This document shows positions 1-8,211 of a stretch of 64,000 bases of DNA, piece by piece. Made by a program: the position numbers and the translations under genes. This DNA is from Algoriphagus hitonicola (GTDB lineage Bacteria > Bacteroidota > Bacteroidia > Cytophagales > Cyclobacteriaceae). The notes below the pieces were generated by a model. That model saw only the letters and a program-made list of their open reading frames with translations. It was not told the origin of the DNA and made no database searches. The stretch's first letter is position 1. Each line of letters begins with the position of its first letter. The stretch spans positions 62,001 through 126,000 of the forward strand of contig NZ_FOPC01000009.1 in the NCBI RefSeq assembly GCF_900113375.1. The letters are read 5' to 3'.

Positions 1-501
1 TAACAATTGCTGTCCTGTCTGACCGCGGGCATAGAATGTCCGTGAAACCTGCGCACCTCCAAAAGAACGGTTAGCCAGAAGGCCACCATATTCTCTCGCA
101 AAAGGGACACCTTGAGCCACGCACTGATCAATGATATTTACGGACACTTCCGCTAGTCGGTAGACATTTGCTTCGCGAGCACGGTAATCACCTCCTTTGA
201 TCGTGTCGTAAAACAATCTAAACACAGAGTCACCGTCGTTTTGGTAGTTTTTAGCAGCGTTGATTCCACCTTGTGCAGCGATAGAGTGTGCCCGGCGTGG
301 GCTATCCTGAAAACAAAAGGCTTTGACATTGTACCCCAACTCCGCAAGAGAGGCTGCCGCAGATGCGCCCGCCAAACCTGTACCCACTACGATGACCTCG
401 TATTTTCTTTTATTTGCCGGGTTGACCAGCTTGCTGTTAAACTTATGCTTAGTCCATTTTTCTGACAAAGGACCAGCAGGTATTTTGGAATCTAGTATCA
501 T
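1..501 (-). CDS. sdhA: Succinate dehydrogenase/fumarate reductase flavoprotein subunit (partial, N-terminal 167 residues)
   Basis: Catalytic FAD subunit of complex II, which oxidises succinate to fumarate and feeds the quinone pool. The gene starts at 501 and runs off the left edge, so only the N-terminus is seen. After about 35 residues the translation shows the dinucleotide-binding motif [12 protein letters not shown], then [17 protein letters not shown], the conserved stretch containing the His that covalently binds FAD in this family. It starts 13 nt after the sdhC stop codon, so the two are co-transcribed; sdhB probably follows outside the window. The extended N-terminus before the FAD motif fits the Bacteroidota/epsilon type that pairs with a single cytochrome b subunit. 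Confidence 0.95.
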   Translation of the reverse strand, partial: MILDSKIPAGPLSEKWTKHKFNSKLVNPANKRKYEVIVVGTGLAGASAAASLAELGYNVKAFCFQDSPRRAHSIAAQGGINAAKNYQNDGDSVFRLFYDTIKGGDYRAREANVYRLAEVSVNIIDQCVAQGVPFAREYGGLLANRSFGGAQVSRTFYARGQTGQQLL

Positions 502-514
502 ACGGGACTTTTAA

Positions 515-1195
515 TTAGCTAGTGAAATAGATATAAAGTGGCATACTGGCAAATAATGCCGGAACCACTACGCAATAAATCTTCCCTACTGTTTCGATAG
601 CAGGAGAGTATTTTTTATGATTCAAACCCAAGGTCTGAAATGCACTCGCAAATCCATGAGAAAGATGAAAAGCCAAAAATCCCATGGCAATCACGTAACC
701 CAAGACGAGCAGTTCATTTTGAAATGAAAAGGAAACTACAGCAAATAGATCTTTATACGTTTCCCCATCATAAGTTACAGTAGGAATATCTCCCCAGTGC
801 ATCTGGTACCAGAAATTCTGCATATGAACCATTAAGAAAACCAATATGATAGTTCCTAAAATCCCCATATTTCTGGATGAAAAGGAGGAATTGGTCGAAG
901 CTTTCGTTTCGGCGTAAGCAATGGGACGAGCAGACTTGTTTTTACGGGTAAGAATGATAGAATAAATTACATGCCCGATTACTGAAATATAGGTCAAATA
1001 GGACAGTAATTTAACGGCAGGGTTCGTCGTCATGAACTCTGCGTAGATATTAAAGGACTTTCCTTCGTCTCCCTTGAGCAAAAGTAAATTGCCGGAGACG
1101 TGACCTACTAAAAACAGGATTAAGAAGAGTCCTGTCAATGCCATGATCAGCTTTCTTCCCAGTGTGCTACTTAAGGTTTTTGTAACCCAACTCAT
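515..1195 (-). CDS. sdhC: Succinate dehydrogenase cytochrome b subunit (b558 family)
   Basis: Membrane anchor of complex II, passing electrons from the flavoprotein/iron-sulfur part to menaquinone. The 226-residue protein has five predicted membrane helices (about 16-36, 62-82, 110-130, 155-178, 203-223). His32, His75, His124 and His177/His180 lie in or next to helices and are candidate ligands for the two b hemes of the single-subunit anchor type. The start at 1195 was chosen because it gives the usual MSWVTKTLSS-type N-terminus; an upstream in-frame extension to 1279 would cover the promoter. It is first in the operon, with sdhA 13 nt downstream. Confidence 0.93.
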   Translation of the reverse strand: MSWVTKTLSSTLGRKLIMALTGLFLILFLVGHVSGNLLLLKGDEGKSFNIYAEFMTTNPAVKLLSYLTYISVIGHVIYSIILTRKNKSARPIAYAETKASTNSSFSSRNMGILGTIILVFLMVHMQNFWYQMHWGDIPTVTYDGETYKDLFAVVSFSFQNELLVLGYVIAMGFLAFHLSHGFASAFQTLGLNHKKYSPAIETVGKIYCVVVPALFASMPLYIYFTS

Positions 1196-1504
1196 ATGAT
1201 TTTTTAGGATTGGTGTAAAACGAATGTTTTCTATAACTGAGGCCAAATTTACATTTGGAACAGCTAGCAAACAATCCATTCACATACTCCACTCTTATTT
1301 TAAAAGGTTCTAAATAGATTAATTCGAAAAGCCCTTTCAGCCTGTTCAAATTGGATTTTTAACAGACTGTTTAATTTTATTGTTTGATTTTAGCTAGATT
1401 TTCTACTTTCTTCCGTTTATTTCGTATAGATTAAAAATCAAAACATAAATCTCAGCAAAATAACTTTTGGACTCGGGAAGTGTTTTGGGATAAATTAGGG
1501 ATCA
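1196..1504. other. Divergent intergenic region between sdhC and the gliding-type protein gene
   Basis: This 309-nt AT-rich spacer separates two divergent genes. The sdhC side holds a Bacteroidota-type promoter (1244-1274) overlapping an inverted repeat CCAAAT-TTAC-ATTTGG at 1243-1258. On the gene side of 1505 there is a TAACTTTTG stretch near 1461, one base off the -7 consensus, so the promoter for the large secreted protein is uncertain. No RNA gene or credible small ORF was seen. Confidence 0.6.
1244..1274 (-). promoter_or_regulatory. Promoter of sdhC-sdhA
   Basis: On the minus strand a perfect Bacteroidota -7 box TAAATTTG (plus coordinates 1244-1251) is preceded after 20 nt by TTG (1272-1274), the spacing expected for the -33 element. 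Transcription would start near 1240, giving a leader of roughly 40-45 nt. The -7 box is inside the palindrome CCAAAT-TTAC-ATTTGG (1243-1258), which could be an operator. Confidence 0.6.
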
Positions 1505-4294
1505 ATGGTGCGCAATATGAGACTCAAACTTTCCATAGGACTTTTTATCATTTTCTTATTTCTCGGACTCTCTTCTTCTTGGGCGACCCACATTCGTGCA
1601 GGAGAGATTATCGCCGAGCGGATTTCAGTACAGACACTTACCTACAGGATCACGGTGGTCGGCTATACCGATACTCGGTCCAATGTGGTCTTCGGACCGG
1701 GAACCATCAATTTTGGCGATGGGCGTGAGGAGCAATTGAATACCGAAAGTAGTTTTTCACTTGTGGAAAGCTTAGGAAATCAAATCGAAAAAAACACCTT
1801 TGTTATAGAGCATACTTTCCAGGGTCCCGGTACATATACAATTAGATTTCAAGAATTTAACCGGAATGACTTGACACTGAATATGGATAACTCGGTGGAC
1901 ACTCCGTTTTATGTAGAAACTCAGATTACGATTGACCCATTTATCGGAGTCAACAACTCACCAATATTAACCATTCCTCCCGTAGATAATGGCGCCGTCA
2001 ATGTCCGATATATTCACAACCCCGGAGCTTACGATCCTGATGGTGATAGTTTGGCTTATGAGATGGACATCCCAAAACAATTTTTCCAGCGTCCGGTAAA
2101 TAACTACAGAAGCCCTGCAAATGCCGAATTCAGCTTCAATCAAGAAGATGGAACATCTCCTGCATTTCTTGAGCTAGACCCAATTTTTGGAGATTTAATT
2201 TGGGATGCTCCCGGTACCGCTGGACAGTTTAATGTCGCTTTTCGGATCAAAGAATATCGTAAACTCGATGGAGAGTGGGTGCAGATCGGCTATGTGGTTC
2301 GGGACATGCAGATCATTATCGAAAACTCAAATAATCGAAGGCCGGAATTAATCTTACCTCCAGATCTCTGCGTGGAAGCAGGCACACTGATCGAAGAAAT
2401 CATCCAGGGGCAAGATCCCGATGGGGATCCCATTAAAATTGAGGTCTTTGGTGAACCTCTCGAAATCACCACCTCTCCGGCTAACTATAATCCCGAGTCT
2501 GAATTTCAGCCTACCCCGGGAATCGTAAACTTTGATTGGCAGACGGTCTGCAACCATGTAAGAGCAAGAGAGTACGATGTGCGGGTCAGAATCACCGATC
2601 AACCACGATCAGGTCCCGCATTGGTTGATATCAAAACTTGGCGAATCAAAGTCATTGGCCCTCCCCCAGTCTGGAATGATCTGGAACAAATGCCCGGACG
2701 AGCAGTAGAGCTCAACTGGGATCCTTATGCCTGTGCGAGTTCTGCGGATGAAATGCAGATTTGGCGCAGAATTAATTCGGATCCTTATGAGCCTGATAGT
2801 TGTGAAACAGGAATCAGACCCGGTTATGAATTGATCGGAACTACAGATATGGAGACCTTCAGTTTTGAAGATCTCAATGGTGGGGAAGGTTTGGCTCCTG
2901 GCAACACGTATTGCTATCGCTTGGTGGCGGCTTTCCCAGAACCTAGATTGGGTGAAAGTATCGTTTCTGAGGAAATCTGCATCACCATTGACGTGGATGT
3001 ACCGATCATTACGAATGTCAGCGTGGAAGAAACGGATGAAAATGAAGGTGAAATTTTTGTCAAATGGACTCCTCCTTATGACATTGACCGAACGCAATTC
3101 CCCGGTCCATTTACCTATGAGTTGGTAAGAAGTACGGGGTATACAGGGGATGATGACAGGATTTCTCTGATCGTTACCTCCGACACCTTGTTTACCGATA
3201 CCGGATTAAATACAGAAAACCTCGTTTACAATTACGAGGTGGTACTCTTGGATCAAGGTACTAAAATCGATACTTCCTCGAGCGCATCTTCAGTCTGGCT
3301 CGAACCGACGATTATCAATGAAGCGATTGAGCTTAATTGGGAGTTTAATGTCCCTTGGAACAATGCGGTCGGCGATTTTAGACATGAAGTATATCGAAAT
3401 CGTACTGATCCTGAAGGAGAAGACGAGGATACCTTCGAGCTAATCGCAGAAGTCGATGTCACTGCGGATGGCTTCCGGTTTTTAGACGATGGAAGTTTCA
3501 ATAGTCAGCCTTTGGAAAAAGAAATCGAATACTGTTATTATGTGATTACCAAGGGATCGTATAACGTTGAAGGCTTGGTTTATCCCTTGGAAAACAAATC
3601 ACAAATCGTTTGTGCAAAACCGGATGACAATCGTCTACCTTGTCCACCTGTGTTGACGTTTGAGGGACCGGAATGCAGTGAATACGTAGCCGAACTCCCC
3701 TGCAATTCAAACAACTTTTTCCATGATTTAAGTTGGGAACCGGATTTCTCCGGAGAGTGTGATGATGAACTTGCAGGCTATAGATTGTATTTCACCGATG
3801 ATGGAGAAGAAGGACAATTTGAATTTATCGAGGAATTATCCGCCTTGGAATTATCCACGAGAGTCACAGAATTGACTACTTATCGAGGTTGCTATTATAT
3901 TACTGCGGTGGATAGATCCGGAAATGAAAGTGAACCAAGCAATATTGTCTGTGTGGAAAATTGCCCTAACTACGAGTTGCCAAATACCTTTACGCCAAAC
4001 GGAGACGGTTTGAATGACACCTTTATCGCATTTGACAATCCATTCTCACAATGCCCAAGATTTGTGACCGGCGTGGAGATCAACATCGTAAACCGTTGGG
4101 GAGCAGAAGTATTTACCTACAACAGCTTGGAATCTAACGAAAACGATATTTTCATCCGTTGGGATGGTAGAGATAAAAATGGCAGCGAATTACCGGCGGG
4201 GACCTATTTCTACTCCGGCACAGTGTTCTTTGATGTGCTTGATCCTTCCGAACAAAGCCAAAATTTAAAAGGGACCGTCCAGATCATCCGATGA
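1505..4294 (+). CDS. Secreted gliding-motility-associated protein with type B T9SS C-terminal domain
   Basis: A 929-residue exported protein. The N-terminus is a signal peptide (hydrophobic core about residues 9-24, then SSSWATHIRAGEI). The ATHIRAGEI start of the mature part is typical of large Cytophagales surface proteins. The body contains PKD/fibronectin-like beta domains, for example around residues 170-260, 290-380 and 395-720. The last 85 or so residues match the type B sorting domain: NTFTPNGDGLNDTF, an NRWG motif, WDGRD and a final GTVQIIR. Such domains direct export by the type IX secretion system and attachment or release at the cell surface. A second Met four codons in (1517) is an alternative start. 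The stop overlaps the next start codon by 4 nt (ATGA), so the small DCC protein is translationally coupled. The target is unknown. Confidence 0.85.
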   Translation: MVRNMRLKLSIGLFIIFLFLGLSSSWATHIRAGEIIAERISVQTLTYRITVVGYTDTRSNVVFGPGTINFGDGREEQLNTESSFSLVESLGNQIEKNTFVIEHTFQGPGTYTIRFQEFNRNDLTLNMDNSVDTPFYVETQITIDPFIGVNNSPILTIPPVDNGAVNVRYIHNPGAYDPDGDSLAYEMDIPKQFFQRPVNNYRSPANAEFSFNQEDGTSPAFLELDPIFGDLIWDAPGTAGQFNVAFRIKEYRKLDGEWVQIGYVVRDMQIIIENSNNRRPELILPPDLCVEAGTLIEEIIQGQDPDGDPIKIEVFGEPLEITTSPANYNPESEFQPTPGIVNFDWQTVCNHVRAREYDVRVRITDQPRSGPALVDIKTWRIKVIGPPPVWNDLEQMPGRAVELNWDPYACASSADEMQIWRRINSDPYEPDSCETGIRPGYELIGTTDMETFSFEDLNGGEGLAPGNTYCYRLVAAFPEPRLGESIVSEEICITIDVDVPIITNVSVEETDENEGEIFVKWTPPYDIDRTQFPGPFTYELVRSTGYTGDDDRISLIVTSDTLFTDTGLNTENLVYNYEVVLLDQGTKIDTSSSASSVWLEPTIINEAIELNWEFNVPWNNAVGDFRHEVYRNRTDPEGEDEDTFELIAEVDVTADGFRFLDDGSFNSQPLEKEIEYCYYVITKGSYNVEGLVYPLENKSQIVCAKPDDNRLPCPPVLTFEGPECSEYVAELPCNSNNFFHDLSWEPDFSGECDDELAGYRLYFTDDGEEGQFEFIEELSALELSTRVTELTTYRGCYYITAVDRSGNESEPSNIVCVENCPNYELPNTFTPNGDGLNDTFIAFDNPFSQCPRFVTGVEINIVNRWGAEVFTYNSLESNENDIFIRWDGRDKNGSELPAGTYFYSGTVFFDVLDPSEQSQNLKGTVQIIR

Positions 4295-4728
4295 GTTTGA
4301 GCAAATCCATCATTTTCTTTGATGGGGTGTGTAATCTTTGCAATACTTCCATAGATTTTATAATCAATAGAGATCGAAAAGACCGGTTTCTTGTGGGAGC
4401 ATTGCAAGACCAATTCAGTAAAAAAATTCTTGCCAGCTATCAGGTCAAAGCCGACTATCTCGACTCATTGGTTTTGCTGGAGGATGAAAAAATCTTTTAT
4501 AAAAGTACGGCTGCTCTTAAAATAGCTAAGCACCTATCCGGATTATGGCCGGCTTTATATCCTTTAATTTTTTTGCCTACATGGCTAAGAGATCCTGTCT
4601 ACGATTGGATCGGAAAAAACCGTTACCGTTGGTTTGGAAAGAAGAACACCTGTCGTCTACCAAGCCCGGAAGAGGAAGCTAAATTTTTGAGTGGCGAAAA
4701 CTCTCCTATTAAAACAGCTGAATTATAA
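4291..4728 (+). CDS. DCC-family (DUF393) thiol-disulfide oxidoreductase-like protein
   Basis: A 145-residue protein beginning MSLSKSIIFFDGVCNLCNTS, which carries the signature DGVCNLC with Asp11, Cys14 and Cys17. The CxxC pair gives the family its predicted thiol-redox role, but its physiological substrate is not known. No signal peptide is visible, so it should act in the cytoplasm. It overlaps the secreted gliding-type gene by 4 nt. Its last 20 nt overlap, tail to tail, the 3' end of the bicarbonate transporter gene on the other strand, so there is no room for a separate terminator. Confidence 0.88.
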   Translation: MSLSKSIIFFDGVCNLCNTSIDFIINRDRKDRFLVGALQDQFSKKILASYQVKADYLDSLVLLEDEKIFYKSTAALKIAKHLSGLWPALYPLIFLPTWLRDPVYDWIGKNRYRWFGKKNTCRLPSPEEEAKFLSGENSPIKTAEL

Positions 4729-5668
4729 TCCAATAAATAGGCATCCCGAGTGTGATATTAAACGGAAAGGTAATCGCCAAAGCCATCGGGATATAAAGTC
4801 CTTCGTCGGCGGCCGGATTTGCCAGTTTCATCGCTGCAGGCACTGCTATATAGGAAGCACTTGCTGCCAAGATCGAAAAAATAAATCGGTCTCCAGGTTC
4901 GGATACAATCCAATAACTTAAAATGGCCACCACACATCCATTGAAAAGTGGAACCAATATGGCAAAAAGAGTAGAGAAATAGCCGTTTTTAAAAAATGTC
5001 TTCAACTTCCGTCCACTATTTATTCCCATATCCAAAAGAAATACGGCCAAAAATCCCTTAAAAATATCAGTCACGAAGGGTTTGATCCCCTCCGCTTGTT
5101 TTTCGTCCGCAATCAACCCGATAACCAAACTTCCAAGGATCAGCAGGACTGAGCCATTGGTAAAAGCGTGAATAACCGTGTTCTTCATTCCTCCGGATCC
5201 TTTGTTCTCAGAAAATTTTCGCAGAAGAATAACACCGGAAATAATTGCCGGAGCCTCCATCAGTGCCATCACCGCGACCATATGACCTCCAAAACTCACG
5301 CCTTGGTTCTCCAAAAAAGAAACTGCCGCCACAAAGGTCACCGCAGAAATAGATCCATAAGCAGCAGAAATAGCAGCGGCATTGGCGGTACCCAATTTCC
5401 CTTTCAGGATAAAAAAGGTATAAAACGGTACTATTGCAGATAAGACAAGACCAAAAAGTAAGGCCCAGATAATTGAGATTTCAAATTCACTGTGGGAGAG
5501 TTCCTGACCTCCTTTAAAACCTATCGAAAGCATCAGGTAAAGCGCGATGAATTTTGCCGAAGTACCCGGAATCTCTAAATCGCTTTTTAACCTTACCGCT
5601 ACAATCCCCAACACAAAGAACAACAAGCTCGGATTGGTGAGGTTATTTATCAAAATCTGAAAATCCAT
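4709..5668 (-). CDS. SbtA-like sodium-dependent bicarbonate transport family permease
   Basis: A 319-residue multi-pass inner membrane protein, almost entirely hydrophobic, with about ten helices. It begins MDFQILINNLTNPSLLFFVLG and carries GSISAVTFVAAVSFLE and ALMEAPAIISG, segments characteristic of the SbtA/DUF897 family that includes the cyanobacterial Na+/HCO3- symporter. In a heterotroph it could supply bicarbonate for carboxylases, or carry another anion; substrate assignment is by family only. The Met at 5668 is preferred over an upstream extension to 5734 because the latter runs through the palindromic regulatory region. A LysR regulator is divergently transcribed 86 nt away, an arrangement that suggests control by that protein. 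Confidence 0.82.
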   Translation of the reverse strand: MDFQILINNLTNPSLLFFVLGIVAVRLKSDLEIPGTSAKFIALYLMLSIGFKGGQELSHSEFEISIIWALLFGLVLSAIVPFYTFFILKGKLGTANAAAISAAYGSISAVTFVAAVSFLENQGVSFGGHMVAVMALMEAPAIISGVILLRKFSENKGSGGMKNTVIHAFTNGSVLLILGSLVIGLIADEKQAEGIKPFVTDIFKGFLAVFLLDMGINSGRKLKTFFKNGYFSTLFAILVPLFNGCVVAILSYWIVSEPGDRFIFSILAASASYIAVPAAMKLANPAADEGLYIPMALAITFPFNITLGMPIYWIIIQLF

Positions 5669-5679
5669 GCCGCAAATAT

Positions 5680-5697
5680 TTGAGATAAAAATCTCAA
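5680..5697. promoter_or_regulatory. Perfect inverted repeat between the bicarbonate transporter and LysR gene (candidate operator)
   Basis: TTGAGAT-AAAA-ATCTCAA is a perfect 7+7 palindrome with a 4-nt spacer. It lies 11 nt upstream of the transporter start codon and about 60 nt upstream of the LysR gene. LysR-type regulators bind dyads of this size in divergent promoters, so it is a plausible binding site, although it could also form a hairpin in the transporter mRNA leader. Confidence 0.5.
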
Positions 5698-5743
5698 AAA
5701 AAACAAAAACATAATTTTTTATTATCGTTAACACTATAAATAT

Positions 5744-5751
5744 TAGATTTG
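5744..5751 (+). promoter_or_regulatory. Candidate -7 box directly in front of the LysR gene
   Basis: TAGATTTG matches the Bacteroidota TAnnTTTG element exactly and ends 3 nt before the ATG at 5755. Used as a promoter it would give a leaderless or nearly leaderless transcript. No clear -33 TTG is present at 19-20 nt, which lowers confidence. Confidence 0.35.
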
Positions 5752-5754
5752 CTT

Positions 5755-6672
5755 ATGAATATTTCTTTTACACAGTTGCGGGCTTTGCAGGCAATACATA
5801 CGCACGAAAGCATTACCAAGGCCGCCAAAATGCTCAATATGACTCAGCCGGCGGTTTCCATGCAGCTGAAAAATCTTCAGGAACAATTTGATGTTCCTCT
5901 TACGGAGATCATTGGTAAGAAAATCCACATCACCGAATTTGGTCAGGAAATGGTCGGAATGGCAGATCGGATTTTTGCCGAAATGGACCAAATCGAACAG
6001 CGCATGCTCGAGCTAAAAGGACTTTTGGCAGGAAAAATCAGGATTTCGGCCGTTTCGACCGGTAAATATATTATCCCGTATTTGGTCGCTGATTTTTTGA
6101 AAATACACCCCCATGTCGAAGTCAGCCTTGAAGTGTCCAACCGGTACAAAGTGCTTTCTCATTTAGAAGAAAACAGCACCGATTTGGCATTGGTCTCCCT
6201 CAGTCCCGAAGATTTGGACTTGGAAAATATCATTTTGGCCGAAAATCACTGGCACTTAGCCAGCAGTCCAGAACATGCTTCCCACTATCAACAAAAAATC
6301 GAAAAAGGCGAATGGCATAAAATCCCATTTATCCTACGGGAAAAGGGCTCTGGCACGCGGGTGATGATGGAAAAGTTTTTTCAGGATAGGGACATTCACA
6401 TTCAAAGCAAAATGGAACTCGCTACCAACGAAGCCGTCAAGCAAGCCGTTATGGCCGGACTTGGCATCTCGCTGTTATCAATCTATTCTATGAGTAAAGA
6501 AGTCAAAGAAGGCCGCATAAAACTTTTGCCATTGAAGGGAATACCCTTAAAAGCCGAATGGAAACTCATATGGCTCAAACAAAAAAAACATCCACCGGCA
6601 GTCAAGGCTTTTATCAGGTGGATATCGGAGAATAAAGAAAAAGTTTTCAATGATCATTTTGAAAAAGTCTAG
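5755..6672 (+). CDS. LysR-family transcriptional regulator (CbbR/CmpR-like)
   Basis: A 305-residue regulator. The N-terminal winged helix-turn-helix covers about residues 3-62 (FTQLRALQAIHTHESITKAAKMLNMTQPAVS), followed by a linker helix and a periplasmic-binding-fold effector domain (about 90-295). The effector domain contains GSGTRVMMEKFF and ATNEAVKQAVMAGLGISLLS, typical of the CbbR/CmpR/CysB branch. The ATG at 5755 was chosen; a TTG two codons upstream at 5749 overlaps the -7 box. Divergence from an SbtA-like transporter suggests it senses carbon supply and controls that gene, by analogy with CmpR in cyanobacteria; this is inference. fabD follows 66 nt downstream with its own promoter. 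Confidence 0.88.
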   Translation: MNISFTQLRALQAIHTHESITKAAKMLNMTQPAVSMQLKNLQEQFDVPLTEIIGKKIHITEFGQEMVGMADRIFAEMDQIEQRMLELKGLLAGKIRISAVSTGKYIIPYLVADFLKIHPHVEVSLEVSNRYKVLSHLEENSTDLALVSLSPEDLDLENIILAENHWHLASSPEHASHYQQKIEKGEWHKIPFILREKGSGTRVMMEKFFQDRDIHIQSKMELATNEAVKQAVMAGLGISLLSIYSMSKEVKEGRIKLLPLKGIPLKAEWKLIWLKQKKHPPAVKAFIRWISENKEKVFNDHFEKV

Positions 6673-6708
6673 CATCTTTTTGCTAAAAACGACCCTAAAA
6701 AAAAGACT

Positions 6709-6716
6709 TATATTTG
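6709..6716 (+). promoter_or_regulatory. -7 promoter box for fabD
   Basis: TATATTTG is a perfect TAnnTTTG element 22 nt upstream of the fabD start codon, giving a predicted leader of about 16-18 nt. A TTG lies at 6680-6682, 26 nt away, which is longer than the usual 19-20 nt spacing. Confidence 0.45.
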
Positions 6717-6738
6717 CCCCAAAACCAATCGATATTTC

Positions 6739-7614
6739 ATGAAGGCATTTGTTTTTCCGGGCCAAGGAGCCCAATTCCCCGGAATGGGAAAATCACTGTA
6801 CGAGTCTAGTTCTGTAGCCAAAGAACTCTTTGAAAAAGCCAACGAAATCTTAGGCTTTAAGATCACAGATATCATGTTTGAGGGAACTGACGAGGAACTC
6901 AAGCAAACCAAAGTAACTCAGCCAGCTATCTTTTTGCATTCGGTAATTTTGGCAAAAACCACTCCTGATTTCAAGCCGGATATGGTTGCCGGTCACTCCT
7001 TGGGGGAATTTTCAGCATTGGTCGCCAATGGTACACTGGCTTTTGAAGATGGGTTGAATCTGGTCTATCAGCGGGCTATGGCGATGCAGGAGGCCTGTGA
7101 AATCAACCCCTCCACTATGGCGGCTATTTTGGGATTAGCTGATGAAAAAGTAGAGGAGATCTGTGCCGAAATTCAAGACGAAATCGTCGTTCCGGCCAAT
7201 TACAATTGCCCCGGTCAATTAGTCATTTCTGGAAGCAATAGAGGAATCGAAATCGCCTGTGAAAAAATGAAAGCGGCTGGAGCGAAACGGGCCTTACCTT
7301 TACCTGTAGGTGGAGCTTTTCACTCACCGCTGATGGAGCCCGCTCGTGAAAAACTTCAACGCGCCATCGAAAACACTCATTTTAGTCAACCTTCCTGCCC
7401 TGTCTATCAAAATGTCAGCACCACTGCGGTCACTGATATTTCCGAGATCAAAGCGAATCTGATCGCTCAATTGACCGCTCCTGTCAAATGGACACAATCT
7501 GTCCAAAACATGGTCAAGGATGGAGCAGTCGAATTTGTAGAATGTGGTCCCGGTAAAGTACTTCAGGGTTTGGTTAAAAAAATCCATCCCGAAGCTCAGG
7601 TTTCAGGTCTTTAA
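6739..7614 (+). CDS. fabD: Malonyl-CoA:ACP transacylase
   Basis: Transfers malonyl groups from CoA to acyl carrier protein, the committed entry to fatty acid elongation (type II FAS, cytoplasm). The 291-residue protein has the GQGAQ motif at residues 8-12, the nucleophile elbow GHSLGE with Ser87, Arg112 in the YQRAMAMQ helix, and His195 in GGAFHSPLM, which together form the standard active site. Length is normal for the family. It is followed by a strong terminator and so appears monocistronic, whereas in many bacteria fabD sits in a fab cluster. Confidence 0.96.
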   Translation: MKAFVFPGQGAQFPGMGKSLYESSSVAKELFEKANEILGFKITDIMFEGTDEELKQTKVTQPAIFLHSVILAKTTPDFKPDMVAGHSLGEFSALVANGTLAFEDGLNLVYQRAMAMQEACEINPSTMAAILGLADEKVEEICAEIQDEIVVPANYNCPGQLVISGSNRGIEIACEKMKAAGAKRALPLPVGGAFHSPLMEPAREKLQRAIENTHFSQPSCPVYQNVSTTAVTDISEIKANLIAQLTAPVKWTQSVQNMVKDGAVEFVECGPGKVLQGLVKKIHPEAQVSGL

Positions 7615-7622
7615 AATTGAAT

Positions 7623-7655
7623 AAAAGGCTGTCTCTAAAAGGCAGCCTTTTTTTT
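7623..7655 (+). terminator. Rho-independent terminator of fabD
   Basis: Stem AAAGGCTG (7624-7631) pairs with CAGCCTTT (7643-7650) and is followed by T residues to 7655. The T-run also contains the folK stop codon of the convergent gene. Confidence 0.8.
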
Positions 7656-8142
7656 ATGGTTTGCAAAAAAGCTCAACACGGGATTTATCCTCACAGACTT
7701 CCAATAAGCTTCGTTGATCTTTTTTAGCCAGAGGATGAATAAAATCAGGCATTATTTCTATCAAAGGGACTAAAACAAATCGCCGCTGATCCAATAGCGG
7801 ATGAGGAACTTTCAATTCTGGCAAATGAATCACTTCATCCTCCCAATATAAAATATCAATATCCATGGTCCGGTTTCCCCAGTGAATATCTCTTTTTCTC
7901 CCTAGAGCTATTTCAATAGACTGAATATGAGCCAAAAAAGCCATCGGCGTTGTGCCGGTTTTCACAATCAAAATTTGATTTAAAAAATCATTTTCTGCCA
8001 CTCCTCCCCAAGATTCGGATTGATAAATGGAAGAAAATTTGAGGATTTCGGCGAATTCTGAGATCATTCTTACAGCCTGCTTAAGCAAACCCAGTCGGTC
8101 ACCTTCATTTCCGCCTAAAATCAAAGTAACTTCTTTAACCAT
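7654..8142 (-). CDS. folK: 2-amino-4-hydroxy-6-hydroxymethyldihydropteridine pyrophosphokinase (HPPK)
   Basis: Transfers pyrophosphate from ATP to 6-hydroxymethyl-7,8-dihydropterin in folate synthesis. The 162-residue protein has the family motifs in order: LILGGNEGDR near the start (glycine-rich, canonically LGSNxGD), YQSESWG around residue 41, FLNQI, and the signature RTMDIDILYW with Mg-binding DID, followed by VPHPLLDQRRFVLVPL. It is convergent with fabD and divergent from sppA, thus probably transcribed alone. A TAAATTTG -7-like box on the minus strand at 8197-8204 may be its promoter. Confidence 0.95.
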   Translation of the reverse strand: MVKEVTLILGGNEGDRLGLLKQAVRMISEFAEILKFSSIYQSESWGGVAENDFLNQILIVKTGTTPMAFLAHIQSIEIALGRKRDIHWGNRTMDIDILYWEDEVIHLPELKVPHPLLDQRRFVLVPLIEIMPDFIHPLAKKDQRSLLEVCEDKSRVELFCKP

Positions 8143-8211
8143 GATGTAATAAAAACATTATTTTATTCATTCCCTGAAATAGTCTATTTTTACGGTCAAA
8201 TTTATCTAATT

